This document shows positions 42,599 through 49,768 of a DNA stretch of 64,000 nt, one piece after another. Origin of the DNA: Desulfobulbus sp. (GTDB lineage: Bacteria; Desulfobacterota; Desulfobulbia; Desulfobulbales; Desulfobulbaceae); NCBI GenBank assembly GCA_031280615.1, contig JAITGO010000017.1:248001-312000 (forward strand), read 5' to 3'. The notes beneath the pieces are model-generated. The model was not told the DNA's origin. It did not search any database and saw only the letters and a program-made list of their open reading frames with translations. Numbering within the stretch: the first letter of the stretch is position 1; every line of letters begins with the position of its first letter. A program made the translations under genes and the position numbers.

Positions 42599-43929
42599 CA
42601 CTTTCTCTTCACGATCTCCAGCCGCTCCATCTTGTAGCGCAACACCCGCTCGCTGATCCCCAGATCGGTCGCTGCCTTGGTCTGTACCCACTGGTGGCGC
42701 TCCAGGGCCTCGATCAGCAATTGCCGCTCGATCTCGGCCAGCCGGTTGACCAGATCGCCTTCGGCCGCCTGCCCCCGATAGTCCCGAATCTCCGGCGGCA
42801 GGTCGCGCAGGCCGATTCGCGGTGAGCGGGCCAGGGTGACGGTGCGCTGGAGGATGTGCTCCAACTCGCGGACATTGCCGGGAAAATGATACTTGGTCAA
42901 CTGTTGCAGGGCCTGGTCGTCCAGTACGGCCGGGCTGTCGAGCTTGGCCAGGAAGAAACGGATCAGCTCTGGAATTTCCTCCTTGCGCCGCCGCAGGGGC
43001 GGGATCTCGATTTTGATCACATTGAGCCGGAAGTAGAGATCTTCGCGGAATTCACCGTCCGCGGCCATCTGCTTGAGGTCGCGGTTGGTCGCCGCCACGA
43101 TGCGGACATCCACCGGAATCGGCTGTTCGCCGCCGACCCGGCAGATGGTCTGCTCCTGGAGCGAGCGCAGCAGCTTGGCCTGCACCGCCAGGGGTAACTC
43201 GCCGACCTCGTCCAGCATCAAGGTCCCCCCATGGGCCTGCTCCATGACCCCTCGCCGCCGGTTGACTGCCCCGGTGAAGGCCCCTTTCTCATGGCCGAAC
43301 AGCTCGGATTCGAACAACCCTTCCGGCACGGCGGCACAGTTGAGAGCCACGAAGGGCGCTTGCTTGCGCGGGCTGAGCAGGTGCACCAGTCGGGCGATCA
43401 GCTCCTTACCGGTGCCGGTTTCGCCCTGGATGAGCACGGTCCACGGGCTGGGCGCCGCCCGCAGTGCCAGGGAAAGCACCTGGCGCATGGCCGTGCTGAC
43501 GGCGATCAGCCGGACCGGCAGGGATTCGACATCGATGGCTTCCTCCACCCGGGCGGCATCGTCGGCAATGTAGAACCGTTCCTCGATAGCCCTGATCCGG
43601 GCCAGCAGCAATTCCAGATCCACCGGTTTTTCCAGGAAATCGTCCGCTCCCAGCTGCATCGCCCGAACCGCGGTGTCGACCGCGCCGTAGGCGGTGATCA
43701 TGATCACCGGCACCAGGGGATTGATCGCTTTCATCCGCTCCAGCACTTCGTCGCCGCCCAGGTCGGGCATGCGGTGGTCGAGCAGAACCAGGCCGACGGC
43801 ATCGGCCATGAAGCGGTGCAAGGCTTCCTCGCCGGAGGCCGCCTCGATTGCGGTGTAGCCCTGTTTGGCCAGAAAGCCGGCCAGCAGGTTTCTTTGCAGG
43901 GATTCGTCGTCAACAATCAGGATATTCAC
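42598..43929 (-). CDS. Sigma-54-dependent response regulator (NtrC/ZraR family)
   Basis: The protein has 443 residues. The receiver has the phospho-acceptor in [15 protein letters not shown] (about residue 53). The AAA+ domain has Walker A GETGTGKE, the sigma-54 contact GAFTGA in [15 protein letters not shown], and Walker [14 protein letters not shown]. The C-terminal Fis-type helix-turn-helix includes [20 protein letters not shown] and [15 protein letters not shown]. It overlaps the kinase gene by 20 bp. It should activate the two sigma-54-type promoters flanking the locus through the shared palindrome. Confidence 0.93.
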   Translation of the reverse strand: MNILIVDDESLQRNLLAGFLAKQGYTAIEAASGEEALHRFMADAVGLVLLDHRMPDLGGDEVLERMKAINPLVPVIMITAYGAVDTAVRAMQLGADDFLEKPVDLELLLARIRAIEERFYIADDAARVEEAIDVESLPVRLIAVSTAMRQVLSLALRAAPSPWTVLIQGETGTGKELIARLVHLLSPRKQAPFVALNCAAVPEGLFESELFGHEKGAFTGAVNRRRGVMEQAHGGTLMLDEVGELPLAVQAKLLRSLQEQTICRVGGEQPIPVDVRIVAATNRDLKQMAADGEFREDLYFRLNVIKIEIPPLRRRKEEIPELIRFFLAKLDSPAVLDDQALQQLTKYHFPGNVRELEHILQRTVTLARSPRIGLRDLPPEIRDYRGQAAEGDLVNRLAEIERQLLIEALERHQWVQTKAATDLGISERVLRYKMERLEIVKRK

Positions 43930-45502
43930 GGGGCAGCGGCTCCTTGGCCGATGGCTGTGGCATTGTGGCCGGAGTTCGGCCGGCTTTGGGCAGCAGGACC
44001 CGCACGGTCAGGCGGCTGCGCGGCCGGTCGGCTGCGATGTGCAAGCCGCCGCCGTGGGCCTCGGCGATTCGGCGGCAGAGGGCCAGGCCCAGGCCGGTGC
44101 CTCTGGTCTTGGTGGTGAAGTAGGGCTCGCCCATGCGTTCGAGCTGGTCGTCGCTGGGGAGCATGCCGCCGCTGGTCACCGTCAGCTCCCTGCCACCGGC
44201 CGCCCTTTGCAGGTCGAAGCGGAGAAAGCCGCCTTGCGGTTGGGCCTCGATGCCGTTTTTCAGCAGGTTTTCCAAAAGTTCGGCGATCAGGTCGGGGTCG
44301 GCCGAGATGGTGGTGTCGCAGCCCGCACCGATCTCGACCTCGATGCCTTGGTCGGCACAGCGTTGTTGATACAGGGGCAGCAGGCGCTTAAGGAGTTGGC
44401 CGGGGATGATGGGCGCCGGCCGGGGTTGCAGGGTCCTGGTGAAGCGCTGGAGTTCGTTGATAATGGTTCCGGCCCGTTGCACCGCCTCGCCCATGGCATC
44501 GATCAATTGCCGCTGCTCGGGGTGGAGGGCGGGCGACTCCAGCCGCAATCGCTGCACCCCCATGCTGATGGCATTGAGCGGGTTGCGGACCTCGTGGGCA
44601 ATGGTGGCCGTGGCCCGGCCCAGGGCGGCCGCCTCGTGCTCCCTGGCCAGCAGTCGTTCGAAGGTGCGGGTCCGGGTGAGATCCGCCTTCTGGACGCGGT
44701 AGAGCAGCCAGGAGAAGAAGATGCCAAGGCCCAGCAGCAGGGCGGCGAAGAGGAAAAACTGGTGCCGCATTTGCGCGATCCGGTTGCGATGGCTGGCCGC
44801 ATCCAGGCCCACCACCAGGGTGCCCATGGAGGTGGCCAGGCTGGTCTCGGCCGTGTATCTGCCCTTTGCATCCAATAGCCGGACCGACTCACCGGTTGCC
44901 TTTCCCGGCTCCAATCGGACGAAATGAATGCCCGGCAGTCCGGACAAAGTGGCCAGCAGGGCCGGCAGCGAGGTCTTTTGCTGAAGTTGGACGATGGCCT
45001 CGGCATCGAGCCCGATCTGGATGCAGCGCAGGCGAGAGTCGGTGACCGGGACGATCAGCAGAGCGGAATGGCGTTCCCGGTCGTAGCGGACCTCACCGGA
45101 GGCCGGTTCGCAGGCCGTGGTTGCGCTCCGCCATTTTTCCGGTCCCGCGACGACCTTGCCGTCCGGCCGGACCAGGGCGATGCCGAGCAGGCCGGTTTCC
45201 TTAGCCAGGGCCGCCAGTTCTCCGGGTTGGAGCGGATCGATGCCGTTGAGGTATTCGACGAACCGGGCCTTGTCGCGGAGCAGAGTGGTCACCACGGTGT
45301 CGACGGTGGTGCTCGCCAGGGTGGCATTGTGCAGGTTTTCCTCGATAATGGCGGCGATCATCCGGGAGCGGGCCAGGGTGCTTTGCTGGAGGTCGCGGTC
45401 GAGCATCAGCAGCTGCCAGAAAAAGGCGGCCAGCACCAGGGCGATGAGCAGGCCGAACCCGGCCAGGTTCATGGCCCAGGAGGGCAAGGGGAGTTTGTTC
45501 AT
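43910..45502 (-). CDS. Membrane sensor histidine kinase (ZraS/NtrB-like)
   Basis: The protein has about 530 residues. TM helices are at about 9-31 and 205-225 (FFLFAALLLGLGIFFSWLLY), with a periplasmic sensor between them. HisKA has TIAHEVRNPLNAISMGVQRL. The ATPase domain has the N box ELLENLLKNGIEA and G box TRGTGLGLALCRRIAEAHGG. The start at 45502 overlaps the stop of the upstream His-rich gene (ATGA); an in-frame ATG at 45514 is also possible. The periplasmic ligand is unknown, but metal ions are suggested by the two His-rich neighbours. Confidence 0.9.
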   Translation of the reverse strand: MNKLPLPSWAMNLAGFGLLIALVLAAFFWQLLMLDRDLQQSTLARSRMIAAIIEENLHNATLASTTVDTVVTTLLRDKARFVEYLNGIDPLQPGELAALAKETGLLGIALVRPDGKVVAGPEKWRSATTACEPASGEVRYDRERHSALLIVPVTDSRLRCIQIGLDAEAIVQLQQKTSLPALLATLSGLPGIHFVRLEPGKATGESVRLLDAKGRYTAETSLATSMGTLVVGLDAASHRNRIAQMRHQFFLFAALLLGLGIFFSWLLYRVQKADLTRTRTFERLLAREHEAAALGRATATIAHEVRNPLNAISMGVQRLRLESPALHPEQRQLIDAMGEAVQRAGTIINELQRFTRTLQPRPAPIIPGQLLKRLLPLYQQRCADQGIEVEIGAGCDTTISADPDLIAELLENLLKNGIEAQPQGGFLRFDLQRAAGGRELTVTSGGMLPSDDQLERMGEPYFTTKTRGTGLGLALCRRIAEAHGGGLHIAADRPRSRLTVRVLLPKAGRTPATMPQPSAKEPLPREYPDC

Positions 45503-45852
45503 GGCGTGTCCCATTGCCTGTCTCTTCCCTGGCCGCGACCACGGCCGTGTCCATGGCCGTGGCCGTGGCGATGGCCGCCGTCGTGCTCTTCGCGGCACAT
45601 GCCCAGCCGGGCGCGGACTCCGGTGGGGTCGTGGCGGTAGCGGTGCCTGAGATCCTGGTATTCTTTTTCCTGGTCGCTTTCGGTCCGGGGGGGACCGACG
45701 GGTTGGCCGGAGGAGTTCTCGGGCGGCATGGCCGCCGGCGGTGCCGGAGTCGGCGCGGTGGCCGGCGGTCCGGCCGTTTGTCCGTCGAACGGTAGCCAAA
45801 TCAGGAACAGCAGCAGCAGGAAAAGCGGTCGGATGCGTGATGATGGCGTCAT
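45499..45852 (-). CDS. Exported His-rich protein heading the two-component operon
   Basis: The protein has 117 residues. A signal peptide or anchor (RPLFLLLLFLIWLPFDGQTA) precedes a Pro/Ala-rich linker, a short helical section (SDQEKEYQDLRHRYRHDPTG and RARLGMCREEHD), and a His/Gly repeat tail (HRHGHGHGHGHGRGRGQG-like). It probably binds zinc, copper or nickel in the periplasm. A candidate sigma-54 promoter lies about 110 bases upstream. The weak ribosome site makes the exact start uncertain. Confidence 0.7.
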   Translation of the reverse strand: MTPSSRIRPLFLLLLFLIWLPFDGQTAGPPATAPTPAPPAAMPPENSSGQPVGPPRTESDQEKEYQDLRHRYRHDPTGVRARLGMCREEHDGGHRHGHGHGHGRGRGQGRDRQWDTP

Positions 45853-45962
45853 GCCGGCGTGTCGGTTGAGGGGAAAACGGCGGGCAATAGCGCTCCAAAG
45901 CCCAGGTGCCGGCCGCGCTGTCCAGCCGGTCGAACCGAAGCGGATATGCTTTCTTTGCGGCA

Positions 45963-45979
45963 AGCAGTATACATGCCAA
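45963..45979 (-). promoter_or_regulatory. Candidate sigma-54 promoter of the His-rich/kinase/regulator operon
   Basis: On the minus strand TTGGCATGTATACTGCT matches the -24/-12 consensus with one mismatch and the exact GG-N10-GC spacing. The operator-like palindrome at 46052-46067 is about 80 bp upstream. Confidence 0.6.
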
Positions 45980-46051
45980 TCGTCCGGAGAGATAGCCTTT
46001 CCTTGTCCAGGGCGGCCTGGACGCGCGTGGGGGAGCGCGGCCGGCGGTCCG

Positions 46052-46067
46052 GCTCGACATTATTGTC
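46052..46067. promoter_or_regulatory. Candidate enhancer site TCGAC-N6-GTCGA
   Basis: TCGACATTATTGTCGA is a perfect palindrome that shares its arms and AT-rich centre with the site at 42028-42043. A second half site (AATGTCGAG) follows at about 46083. Confidence 0.55.
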
Positions 46068-46128
46068 GAACGGGCAACCGGCAATGTCGAGGTGTTTGTA
46101 CATTGCATTCAGCCGAGCATAACAATGT

Positions 46129-46158
46129 TTGGTATTTTTTGTTGGGCAACGGTATACA
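46129..46158 (+). promoter_or_regulatory. Possible sigma-70 promoter for the rhodanese-rubrerythrin gene
   Basis: TTGGTA, an 18-base spacer, then TATACA at 46153-46158. It lies about 106 bases upstream of the ATG at 46265. Confidence 0.35.
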
Positions 46159-46264
46159 CTGTTTTGACTATGCGATCCGCCGCCTCACGCCAGGATTGAA
46201 CAAGCCGGGCCGGTTGCGATAACCAGGGCGAGACGATTGGATGACGATAAACAAAGGGGGAAAG

Positions 46265-47092
46265 ATGACCACAGCATTCCAGGATGTCAGTGCGCAGCAA
46301 GTGCGCGAATACATGTCCCGGCACGAAGAAAACGAGTATCTGCTGATCGATGTCCGCCAGCCCGGCGAATATGCCCGGGGGCACATTCCCGGCGCGATAC
46401 TCATTCCGCTGGGCGAGCTGCCCGGCCGGTTGCGGGAACTGCCCGTGGATCGGGATATCTTTGTCTATTGCCACTCCGGCAAGCGATCCAAAGGCGCGGC
46501 AATCTTCATTGGTTCCCGGCCTTACGTGGCCGGAACCATATTCAATATCCAGGGCGGCATCCACGCCTGGGAAGGGCAGCTCCTGCCGTTTTTTCCACCG
46601 GTTACGGTTTTCGATTCGGACGGGAGCGACGGCGAGATCCTGCATAAGGCCATGGAGCTTGAACGGGGAGCGGAACGTTTTTACGCCGCGCTGGGCCAGC
46701 GGTACGGCAGCGTTCCCTGGAGCGGGACCCTCACGGTTCTCGCCGAGTCCGAAGTCGCTCACGCCCGGATCGTTTACGGCTTCTGGACGGAAATGCAAAC
46801 CGATCCGCCCGAGTTTACCGAGTTGTATGGCAATCTGGCCGGTACCCTGGTCGAGGGTGGCCTGTCGGTCGAGGCCCTCCTGACCACTTTGGAGGAAGGG
46901 CAGCCGCACCCGTGCCGTTCGGTGCTCGAGATGGCGCTGACCATCGAATACGCGGCCTACGATCTGTACCGCAGCATGGCGCATCGCTTCCTGGGCACGG
47001 CCATGGAGGCGGCATTCAACGCCATTGCCGAGGCGGAAAAGGTCCACATGCTGCTTGCGGCGCGAGCCCTGGGGCAGTGTTCGGACGCTTGA
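46265..47092 (+). CDS. Rhodanese - rubrerythrin-like fusion protein
   Basis: The protein has 275 residues. The rhodanese domain (about 5-110) has LLIDVRQPGEYARGHIPGA and an active-site loop with Cys69 in VYCHSGKRSKGA. A ferritin-like domain (about 125-270) follows. It keeps diiron ligand motifs: LERGAERFY, ESEVAHAR (ExxH), IEYAAYDLY and EAEKVHM (ExxH). No rubredoxin domain is attached. Rhodanese carries persulfide sulfur; the diiron domain suggests peroxide or oxygen chemistry. It is the first gene of a same-strand row with the two double-DsrC genes and the DsrE-like selenoprotein gene. The ATG at 46265 follows GGGGGAAAG. Confidence 0.9.
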   Translation: MTTAFQDVSAQQVREYMSRHEENEYLLIDVRQPGEYARGHIPGAILIPLGELPGRLRELPVDRDIFVYCHSGKRSKGAAIFIGSRPYVAGTIFNIQGGIHAWEGQLLPFFPPVTVFDSDGSDGEILHKAMELERGAERFYAALGQRYGSVPWSGTLTVLAESEVAHARIVYGFWTEMQTDPPEFTELYGNLAGTLVEGGLSVEALLTTLEEGQPHPCRSVLEMALTIEYAAYDLYRSMAHRFLGTAMEAAFNAIAEAEKVHMLLAARALGQCSDA

Positions 47093-47249
47093 GAGATTTC
47101 TTGCAGGAAAAACAAACCGACGGTATGTTTTTTCAAGGTGGAACAGGAGTTGACTCAAGGTTTTTCCGGAAAGTCATCGAAGGGGGATTCGCCGACTTGT
47201 ACCAGGAAAAGCAAGGCGTATGTTTTGCTCACATCCAAGGAGGACAAGT

Positions 47250-47912
47250 ATGCAGCACTTTTCGTATCAAGACACCACCTATCAAGTCGACGACCAGGGG
47301 TTTTTGCTCGATCCCGGCTTTTGGGATGCCAATTTCGCCGAGGGCGTTGCCAGGGAATGCGGCATCGACCATCTGACCGGAGAGCATTGGGATGCCATCA
47401 ATTCCCTCAGGGAATTGTGCCGGAAGAGCGGAACCTGCCCCACGGTGTTTGCCGTTTGCAGGGCCATCGGTCTGCGGCCTCGCGAAATGATGGTACTGTT
47501 CCCCACCGGCTACCACCGGGGCCTGTGCCGGATCGCCGGCGTCGATTACCTGCTCCGCCGGCTGCCGGACAACAGCCACGCCCTGCAGTCGACCGCCGAT
47601 CTCAAGGCCCTGTCCGGAAAAAAACAGTATCAGGTCGATGTGCGCGGCTTTTTGATCGATCCCGACAACTGGGATCCGTATTACGCCATGCATCGCGCCC
47701 TGGAGATGAAAATCCCGCAAGGGGAACTGACCGACGGGCACTGGCGGGTGGTTTATTACCTGCGCGATGTGTTCAAACGGGAAAAACGCATTCCCACCAT
47801 CTATGAAACCTGCGAAAAGTGCCAGCTCGAACTGGAGGAACTCGAAGCCCTGTTCCCGGACGGCTACCATCGCGGGGCGTTGAAAATCGCTGGGTTGCGA
47901 TTCGTGAAATAG
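47250..47912 (+). CDS. Tandem DsrC/TusE-like double-domain protein (paralogue 1)
   Basis: The protein has 220 residues in two DsrC-like halves (about 1-100 and 125-220). Each half has the family's beta-hairpin (YQVDDQGFLLDPGFWD; YQVDVRGFLIDPDNWD), the EHWDAI or GHWRVV helix, and the GYHRG loop. In DsrC, two arm cysteines carry sulfur. Half 1 keeps only the first (Cys93 in HRGLCRIAG); half 2 has Ala there; the C-terminal cysteine is absent in both. Half 2 has a CEKC pair. It therefore differs from standard DsrC and TusE. It is probably a sulfur or selenium acceptor or a binding scaffold. AGGAGG precedes the ATG. Confidence 0.85.
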   Translation: MQHFSYQDTTYQVDDQGFLLDPGFWDANFAEGVARECGIDHLTGEHWDAINSLRELCRKSGTCPTVFAVCRAIGLRPREMMVLFPTGYHRGLCRIAGVDYLLRRLPDNSHALQSTADLKALSGKKQYQVDVRGFLIDPDNWDPYYAMHRALEMKIPQGELTDGHWRVVYYLRDVFKREKRIPTIYETCEKCQLELEELEALFPDGYHRGALKIAGLRFVK

Positions 47913-48029
47913 CATTGCCCCCCTTGGGAGAGAGGGGGCGGTGTTGGTGTTTGTGGCGGAACTCGATTCATCGGCAAGGACGAGCGGCTTTTGCCGCCCG
48001 CAGCCTGCCGGCCAGGAAAAGGAGAACAG

Positions 48030-48695
48030 ATGAAGTCGTTTCAATACAAGAACGTGACCTACGAGCTGGATGACCAGGGATATCTGCTCGATCCAGCGCA
48101 ATGGAACAAGGATTTTGCCGAAGGGATGGCGCGGGAATGCGATGTTCCCGTCCTCTCGAACGAGCATTGGGACGTGATCAACTATGTCCGCGATGTCTAC
48201 AAGAAAACCGGGGTTTGCCCAACCATCTTCGCCGCCTGCAAGGCAAGCGGTCTGCGGCCGCAGGAAATGCAGAAACTGTTTCCCATCGGGTATCACCGGG
48301 GAGTCTGCCGGGTGGCCGGCGTGCACTACCGGGTGAGCAACGTCCCCTACGGCGTCCACCTTCGCCAGTCCGTGGCCGATCTGCGCGCCTTGTCCGACGG
48401 AGACAAGGTCTATGCCACCGACGTGCGCGGTTTCCTGGTGGATCCGGATTCGTGGGACGAGAACTTCGCCGTCCACCGGGCCATGGAAATGCACATTCCG
48501 AATGGCAAGCTGCTCGACGACCATTGGCGGATCATCTATTATCTCCGCGATGTCCACCAGGTGCAGCACCGGATTCCCAATATTTACGAAACCTGCGAAA
48601 GCTGCGATCTCGATCTCGACTCCTTCGAGCAACTGTTCCCGGACGGATATCATCGCGGGGCATTGAAGATCGCCGGTTTGCGGTTCGTGAAATGA
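48030..48695 (+). CDS. Tandem DsrC/TusE-like double-domain protein (paralogue 2)
   Basis: The protein has 221 residues and is a close paralogue of the preceding gene. Again there are two DsrC-like halves, Cys93 in HRGVCRVAG in half 1, Ala in half 2, and a CESC pair replacing CEKC. The last 20 residues are identical to those of paralogue 1. AAGGAG precedes the ATG. The DsrE-like selenoprotein gene begins 20 bp after the stop. In the Dsr and Tus pathways, DsrE/TusD proteins hand sulfur to DsrC/TusE, so the adjacent selenoprotein is the obvious partner. Gene duplication on top of domain duplication suggests a heteromeric complex. Confidence 0.85.
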   Translation: MKSFQYKNVTYELDDQGYLLDPAQWNKDFAEGMARECDVPVLSNEHWDVINYVRDVYKKTGVCPTIFAACKASGLRPQEMQKLFPIGYHRGVCRVAGVHYRVSNVPYGVHLRQSVADLRALSDGDKVYATDVRGFLVDPDSWDENFAVHRAMEMHIPNGKLLDDHWRIIYYLRDVHQVQHRIPNIYETCESCDLDLDSFEQLFPDGYHRGALKIAGLRFVK

Positions 48696-48715
48696 ATGGA
48701 GGCGCGGTCGGACCG

Positions 48716-49033
48716 ATGAAAACGACCCTGATGGTATGCAGCGGCGAGCCGGAAGTGATATGGAACGCCTTTCGGATGGGCAATCTCATGCTCGAACAGA
48801 TGGACGATGTCACCATGTTCCTCAACGGTCCGGCGGTCGAGTATGCGACCCTGGCCTCCGAGCGGTTTCCCCTTGGCGAGTTGGCCAAGGTCTTCACCCT
48901 GTCGGAAGGGGTGCTTCTGGCCTGAGGCAAGCTGCTTGATCTCCACGGGGTGGAGGCATCGTATCACCAGCGGGCCAAACAGACGGATCTCTACCGCCTG
49001 ATGGCGGAAAGTGACCGGTTTTTCACCTATTGA
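48716..49033 (+). CDS. DsrE-like selenoprotein (in-frame TGA at 48923-48925 read as selenocysteine)
   Basis: The protein has 105 residues if the TGA is decoded. The N-terminal part is DsrE-like: MKTTLMVCSGEPEVIWNAFR, then FTLSEGVLLA. At residue 70 the TGA replaces the conserved Cys of the family's LLACG motif. The frame then continues without break: GKLLDLHGVEASYHQRAKQT through SDRFFTY to a TGA at 49031. A hairpin at 48938-48960 starts 12 bases after the TGA, as a bacterial SECIS requires, and selB is encoded 0.7 kb away. DsrE proteins carry persulfide on this Cys; Sec would make it a stronger nucleophile. ATG at 48692 is an alternative start overlapping the upstream stop. A nonsense-mutated pseudogene is the rival reading. 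Confidence 0.85.
48938..48960 (+). promoter_or_regulatory. bSECIS-like hairpin
   Basis: GAT-CTCCAC-GGG-GTGGAG-GC-ATC: a 9-bp stem with a 2-base bulge and a G-rich apical loop that begins 22 bases after the in-frame TGA. The distance and the loop guanines fit known bacterial SECIS elements. Confidence 0.7.
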
Positions 49034-49111
49034 TCTGCGGCTGTTCCGCCGATACCCAGGCGGAGCAGCCGGAGTGTTTTTCCCTCTCGCAAGCCCTTTG
49101 CCAGGGGCGAC

Positions 49112-49768
49112 ATGAGCGGCCGCAACGAGGGTGTGATCCTGCTGCACGGCTTGGCCCGCACCCGCCTGTCCATGCGCTCCATGGCCGCTTTCCTCGAACG
49201 CCGCGGCTACCTGGTGGTCAACGTCGGCTATCCCTCCCGCCGCTATCCTATCGAAACCCTGGCCCATTCGGCCATTTCCCCGGCCATTGCCGCCCTGCGC
49301 CGGCAGCAGGCCGCAACCATCCACTTCGTCACCCATTCCATGGGCGCCATCCTGTTGCGCGCCTTCCTGGCCGGCGAACCGCTGCCCGAACTGGGGCGGG
49401 CGGTGATGCTCGCTCCGCCCAATCAGGGCAGCGAGTTGGTCGATTGCCTCGGCCGTTTTGCCTGGTTCCGCCTCCTGTTCGGTCCGGCGGGATGCCAACT
49501 GGGAACCGGTCCGGACCAACTGCCCGCCCGCCTCGGCTCCGCAGTTTTTCCGGTCGGCATTCTCACCGGCGACCGGCCGGCCGTCGGCCTGGGCCGTTTC
49601 TTTCCCGGTGCCAACGACGGCAAGGTATCGGTGGCCAAGGCGCAACTGGCCGGCATGGACGATTTCCTGGTGCTGCTCTGCGGCCATTCCCTGATCATGC
49701 GCCATCGGACGGTGCAGGAGCAGGTGGCTGCATTTTTGGCAAACGGACGGTTTGAACGGGCGGGTTAA
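49112..49768 (+). CDS. Alpha/beta hydrolase, lipase-like
   Basis: The protein has 218 residues. The oxyanion region VILLHGLARTRLSM opens the protein. The nucleophile elbow is VTHSMGAILLR (Ser about 75), in the PGAP1/LipA-like group. The catalytic His is probably in CGHSLIMRH near the C terminus. There is no signal peptide, so it probably acts as an intracellular esterase or lipase. Its 3' end overlaps the convergent selB stop by 4 bp. The substrate is unknown. Confidence 0.85.
   Translation: MSGRNEGVILLHGLARTRLSMRSMAAFLERRGYLVVNVGYPSRRYPIETLAHSAISPAIAALRRQQAATIHFVTHSMGAILLRAFLAGEPLPELGRAVMLAPPNQGSELVDCLGRFAWFRLLFGPAGCQLGTGPDQLPARLGSAVFPVGILTGDRPAVGLGRFFPGANDGKVSVAKAQLAGMDDFLVLLCGHSLIMRHRTVQEQVAAFLANGRFERAG

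Noticed and set aside
48716..48925. DsrE-like gene as a truncated pseudogene
   Set aside because: The frame downstream of the TGA is intact to a proper stop, the TGA falls on the conserved Cys, a SECIS-like hairpin is at the right distance, and selB is adjacent.
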